From Balamuthia mandrillaris (Eukaryota > Discosea > Longamoebia > Balamuthiidae), in contig JAVKOQ010000368.1 of the NCBI GenBank assembly GCA_031835245.1, forward strand, positions 1 through 50,144: a stretch of DNA of 50,144 bases, written 5' to 3'. Below the pieces are notes generated by a model that was not told where the DNA came from, did no database searches, and saw only the letters and a program-made list of their open reading frames with translations. A program made the position numbers and the translations under genes. How positions within the stretch are numbered: position 1 is the stretch's first letter; each line of letters starts with the position of its first letter. This document shows, one piece after another, positions 46,573 to 50,144 of the stretch.

Positions 46573-47309
46573 GTTTGTGTTGGTTTGTTCGTTCGCTCCG
46601 ATAAAATTTGAGAATCTCTGTTCGGTATTTTTTGGTGGTGGTAAAAAGAGATGAGTATTTGTTTGTTGTTTGCTGGGTTAAAAATTCTTTTTTTTTTTGT
46701 CAGGATAGCCTTGGAAAAAAACAGGAGTGCAGTGATACACTGAAAAAGCAGAGTACTTCAACCCACCTTCCTTACTTTCTCCGCAAAGCAAACGGGAGGT
46801 CTGCGTGGCGAAAGGAACAAGACAAAGGCAACAACAGATAAGCAAGATTTTTCAGAAAAAATAGAACCGAAAAAAAAAAATCAAGGAACGTGATGGATCA
46901 CTGCGAACCTTCTCTATCCACGCTGCCAACTCAAGGTACCACTTCCGTTCCAAAAGAATATTTAAAAAAAGGACTTACACTTTGCCTCTTCTCGCACACA
47001 AAAGATCTCCTCTCTCCGGTCGCTCACTCCTTGAACTACGTTTCGACTGCACTACCCCCAAAAAAAAAAAGAAAAATGGAAGTAACTCGAATTTAGTGAT
47101 GGACACGAGAGAGGACAGAATCTCCGCGATGAAAACCACGCGAAGGAGACGGGAGCGGAACAGCTCCCAGACCAAGAAAAACCAAAGAAAGAGATTTGTT
47201 TGGATGGACGCGAGAGAGGAGGGATGGACAAGAGAAACCAAAGCGTTCGTGTCGTCATGGTATACTACTCATTTCAATTTCTCTCCTTCTGCTTGTTGTT
47301 CCTTTGATG
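46573..47309. promoter_or_regulatory. Spacer between LARP1 and the D123-like gene
   Basis: This is 737 bases upstream of LARP1 and downstream of the D123-like stop. It contains several A-runs (46868-46880, 47056-47072) and no recognised gene. The LARP1 promoter should be within the first few hundred bases above 46572. Confidence 0.4.
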
Positions 47310-48648
47310 TTATGAAGCGAAGGGAGACCACCAGTTGCCAGCTATCTGTTGTCTGGCGTGAGGGGGTTCGCTCTCGTGCACACGGAACTCGAAGGGCTTC
47401 TTCCCCAACAGGACGTCCCAGTCTTTGGTCCAGTCAAAAAGGCCACTGCCTGCGAATTCTGCCAATGGATTCAATTCCACAACATAGAGCTTGAAGCCAC
47501 GATAGGTTGAAGCCTCTTCGCGCTCTCCTTCACCGGAAGGATACTTAAGGGCCAAGTCAAGGACGTAGTTGGGCAACGTCATCAAAGGCATCACCTCTTT
47601 GTGCAAGAAATCGGTGATCACGCTGAGAATGGTATCTTTCTGGGATAACATTCTTGGGAAGAAGATGAACTCGTTATATTGAGTCAACGCGGTGAACTTG
47701 TTCTGATATACAAAGGCCCTAAACTCTGGTGTTTTAAAAAAACACCATTTCATTTCCTTGTGTTAACACATAATGTGTCATTAAGAGGAGGAACATACAT
47801 ACCTAACTCTACATCAAACTCTCCCCATTCCCTGACCACAACGTTAAACGTTTCGTCTTCCTTCTGGGAGTGGAGATAAGCATCCAAGTCGCCTTGTATT
47901 CTTGGACTCTCCACCAAAAGTTGGACGCCTTCCTCGCCGTTGCTCACTTTGAGGGCCACCGTGGAGGCTCTATAGAGGGCATGGAGGAGCTGATTATCTG
48001 AGGAGGTGGCACTCTCACCTTCCAGCCTCTTTACCTGTTGCAGCTCTTCTTCCAAGAGAGATTTGAAGCCTTTTGTTTTGATAGGATAAAGTTCAGCATT
48101 AGGAAGCTTCGCATGAACGAAAATACAAGCGAGCGGGTGGGGCATGTAACGAACCTTGTCGTGACAAAGCGGCATCTTTGGGACTTCGCGAAGAGAGCCG
48201 AACGAATACATGTTCTCTGTCAAGAAGTTTCTGGGCAGCGTTAATGTCTTCGACCAGTTGCGCAAGCTCTGGGTGCTCTTCCTTCCAATTGCCACTGCTT
48301 TGTTGCGAGTCCTCGTTTTTGGTGGCAAGGAACGCCTTATGAGCTGCCATCAATGCGGCAGCAGCCTTCTTCGAGAGCGGTACAAAAGTGGAGGTAAATG
48401 AAAGGGGCTTGATCTTCTCCCAATACTCCTCGAAGTACCTTCAAAAGAAAAAAAAAGTTAAACCGCATGCGGACCTGCTTGGTCCAAAAAAAAAAAAAAG
48501 AAGAGATCTCCGCGCACGTTTCTTCCATGAGTCTGGTGTAGTCCTCTCCATCCTCGCAGAGAGCAGGTCTTGGCAGAGCATCTGCTGCTTTGTCGGGAGC
48601 ATCGGCCACCCTCTTCAGCGCAACTTTTTTGAGTTGTTCGGCCAGCAT
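47310..48648 (-). CDS. D123/CDC123-like protein
   Basis: Exons 48518-48648, 48155-48438, 47803-48069 and 47310-47725 close in frame (365 aa). Features recalling the D123 family are TYFEEYWEKI, HVFVRLSSRSPKDA (the VRLSxRSPKD block), VVVREW, EFRAFVYQNKFTALTQYNEF (EFRxFV block) and LYVVELNPLAEFAGSGLFDW (the xDFNPWxx block, here ELNPLAE). CDC123 is an ATP-grasp chaperone that assembles the eIF2 complex. Here the acidic metal-binding residues of the last block are partly altered (Asp to Glu, Trp to Leu), so a divergent paralogue is as likely as the eIF2 chaperone itself. It has no signal peptide or membrane segment. Confidence 0.8.
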
Positions 48649-49144
48649 ATTTCAATCTTGGCTTTCCCTTGCGCTATTATACTACTGGGTTGCGTTGCTC
48701 TTCTTCTTCTTCTTCTTCTTCTTCTTCTTCTTCTTCCTGTTGTTGTTGTTGTTGTTAATTTCCTTGGTGGGGTAGGGGGAGTGGTTTGATCAGCATTGCC
48801 ATTGCCGTCCACCATGGAAGCCATGACCCCTTTGCTTTGGTGGAAGCGAAAGGGAGGGCAAGCCCGAGCAGAAGGGGAGAAGAATCGAAAACGAACGGAA
48901 CATGTAGAGTACCTTTTGTGTAGGCCAACAAGGGGGGAAAAAAAAAATCCCCCCATGACGCACGCTTCGCGTGTGCTTTAGCAGTGATGCGGGCAACGTT
49001 ACGCAGAGACGTACGTACACACGCCCACGCTCTTCCGTTGTGCGCCCTCCCCCCTCCCCTAACGAGGACGACCGTCGTTCCTCTGCTCGGTTGCCCCTCC
49101 CCTACCTGCAGTTTTTGTGACAATATTTGGAGAAGACGGGCAAG
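48649..49144. promoter_or_regulatory. Divergent promoter region (D123-like / DHRS12-like) with (CTT)n
   Basis: About 500 bases between divergent starts. A (TTC)n run (about 48700-48735) followed by (GTT)n lies about 55 bases upstream of the D123-like start. No further element was recognised. Confidence 0.45.
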
Positions 49145-50144
49145 ATGGTTATGTCAATGTGGAGAGGCGCACTGTGGTTTTCCCATGGGTGGAGGCACTA
49201 CACTCGACAAGGTTTCCAACAAAGACAAAAGTAACGCACTCTCTCTCTTCCTTCATCTTTCTCTCTCTCTTTGTGTGCATGGTTCTAAAGAAGAAGTGCT
49301 TGCTCTTTCTCTACTAAAACAAGGCACTTCAACGATGAGGAAATGCTGGAGGACTTGAGCGGCAAAGTGTACCTCGTCACAGGAGCTAACAGTGGGCTTG
49401 GCTACGCCACCGCTCACCACCTGGCCTCCAAGGGTGGCCGTGTCTACCTGCTCTGCCGCAGCCGGGAGCGCGGCGAGGAGGCCAAGCAAACCATCGTCGA
49501 ACGGACCGGCAACAGTGACCTTCATGTGGAGGTGGTGGACGTCTCCGAGCAATCCTCCTTGGCCAGCTTTGCTGACCGTTTCCTCGCCTCTGGAGAACGT
49601 TGCGATGTGTTGATCAACAACGCAGGCGTCATGCTGCAGGAGAAAGGAGAGCCGACTGGGGATGGTCTGGACAGGACCTTTGCCACCAACACCATGGGCT
49701 GCTTCCTGCTGACCAAGTTGTTGATGCCAGCGTTGGAGAAATCGGCTCCCTCTCGGGTGGTTATGGTAAGCTCTGGCGGAGCGCTCACGCAAAAGCTGGA
49801 CGTGGAGGATTTGGAGTTTGCGAAGAGCAAGAAGTGGGATGGCACCCTCGCTTACGCCCAAACCAAAGTACGCTTCAGTCTTTTTTTCCCCTTTTGCCGT
49901 TTCTAGAAAAGGAGGACTCACTCATTTTCCACCTCTCAGAGAGCTCAGATCTATTTGGCGGAACTGTTTGCACAGAAGTACAAGGGTAATGGCGTGTACT
50001 TTTACAGCATGCATCCTGGCTGGGCCGACACTCCCGGTGTCTCCACCTCCATGCCTCAATTCTATGACAAGCTGAAGGACCGGCTCAGGACGGCAGAGCA
50101 AGGCGCGGACAAGCAATACGTAACTGAACGCAGCGGGCCACCGT
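49145..50144 (+). CDS. DHRS12-like short-chain dehydrogenase/reductase (3' part outside the window)
   Basis: Exons 49145-49230, 49324-49867 and 49940 to the window end are in frame. The small first exon encodes the DHRS12-type leader MSMWRGALWFSHGWRHYTRQGF, joined to KHFNDEEMLEDLSGK. The SDR core follows: VYLVTGANSGLGYA (NAD(P) loop TGxxxGxG), LINNAGVM, TFATNTMG, VVMVSSGG, YAQTK (catalytic Tyr and Lys) and SMHPGWADTPGV. DHRS12 is an orphan oxidoreductase; its substrate is not established. The reading frame remains open at 50144, and a possible donor (GTAACT, near 50119) may end the third exon, so the last few codons are uncertain. Confidence 0.9.

Overview
The window is nuclear DNA from an intron-rich eukaryote, most likely a free-living protist. 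An amoebozoan is my best guess, but nothing here proves the lineage. Spliceosomal introns are short (mostly 45-120 nt), and two short arrays of the telomere-type unit CCCTAA lie near the left end. Orthologues of INTS3, LARP1, SS18/GIF and BMT5 are present. Exon models were built by hand from splice signals, reading phase and remembered family motifs; all twelve complete multi-exon models close in frame, and the one gene cut by the right window edge stays open.

Left part (1-7.1 kb) is AT-rich, repeat-rich and looks subtelomeric. It holds a tyrosine recombinase of Crypton type whose last exon encodes a Myb domain with a telobox-like motif. Next come a telomere-repeat block (3942-3960), about 0.9 kb of almost pure purine, a second telomere-repeat block (5136-5151), microsatellites, and a decayed DDE transposase interrupted by a 258-bp TGTCAC-ended MITE with a 4-bp target duplication.

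From 7.1 kb the window is gene-dense: a Crinkler/RHS-like P-loop ATPase (+, 7158-9716); Integrator subunit 3 (-, 9938-15011, 15 exons); an SS18-type protein fused to a SHAQKYF-like Myb domain (-, 15304-17652); a two-domain saposin-like secreted protein (+, 17983-18754); a 24-exon polytopic membrane protein with repeated Asp-Pro/Trp-Arg helix modules and two ubiquitin-interacting motifs (-, 18812-26085); a flavin monooxygenase (-, 26494-28627); an 18-exon AMP deaminase tandem that reads as one 1497-residue fusion of an intact and a probably inactive deaminase (-, 28970-35137), with a U12-type AT-AC intron in the first half only; a class I aminotransferase (+, 35508-37465); an NDUFA9-like atypical SDR (+) overlapping or fused to a CPBP membrane protease (+) (37734-40275); a BMT5-like rRNA methyltransferase with C-terminal zinc finger (-, 40340-42594); LARP1 (-, 43075-46572); a D123/CDC123-like protein (-, 47310-48648); and the start of a DHRS12-like reductase (+, 49145 to the window end).

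The genes are unrelated housekeeping and accessory functions, with no operon-like logic. RNA functions recur (Integrator, LARP1, BMT5). A genome-wide habit is visible: many introns carry long (CT)n runs on the sense strand, and the run flips strand with gene direction.
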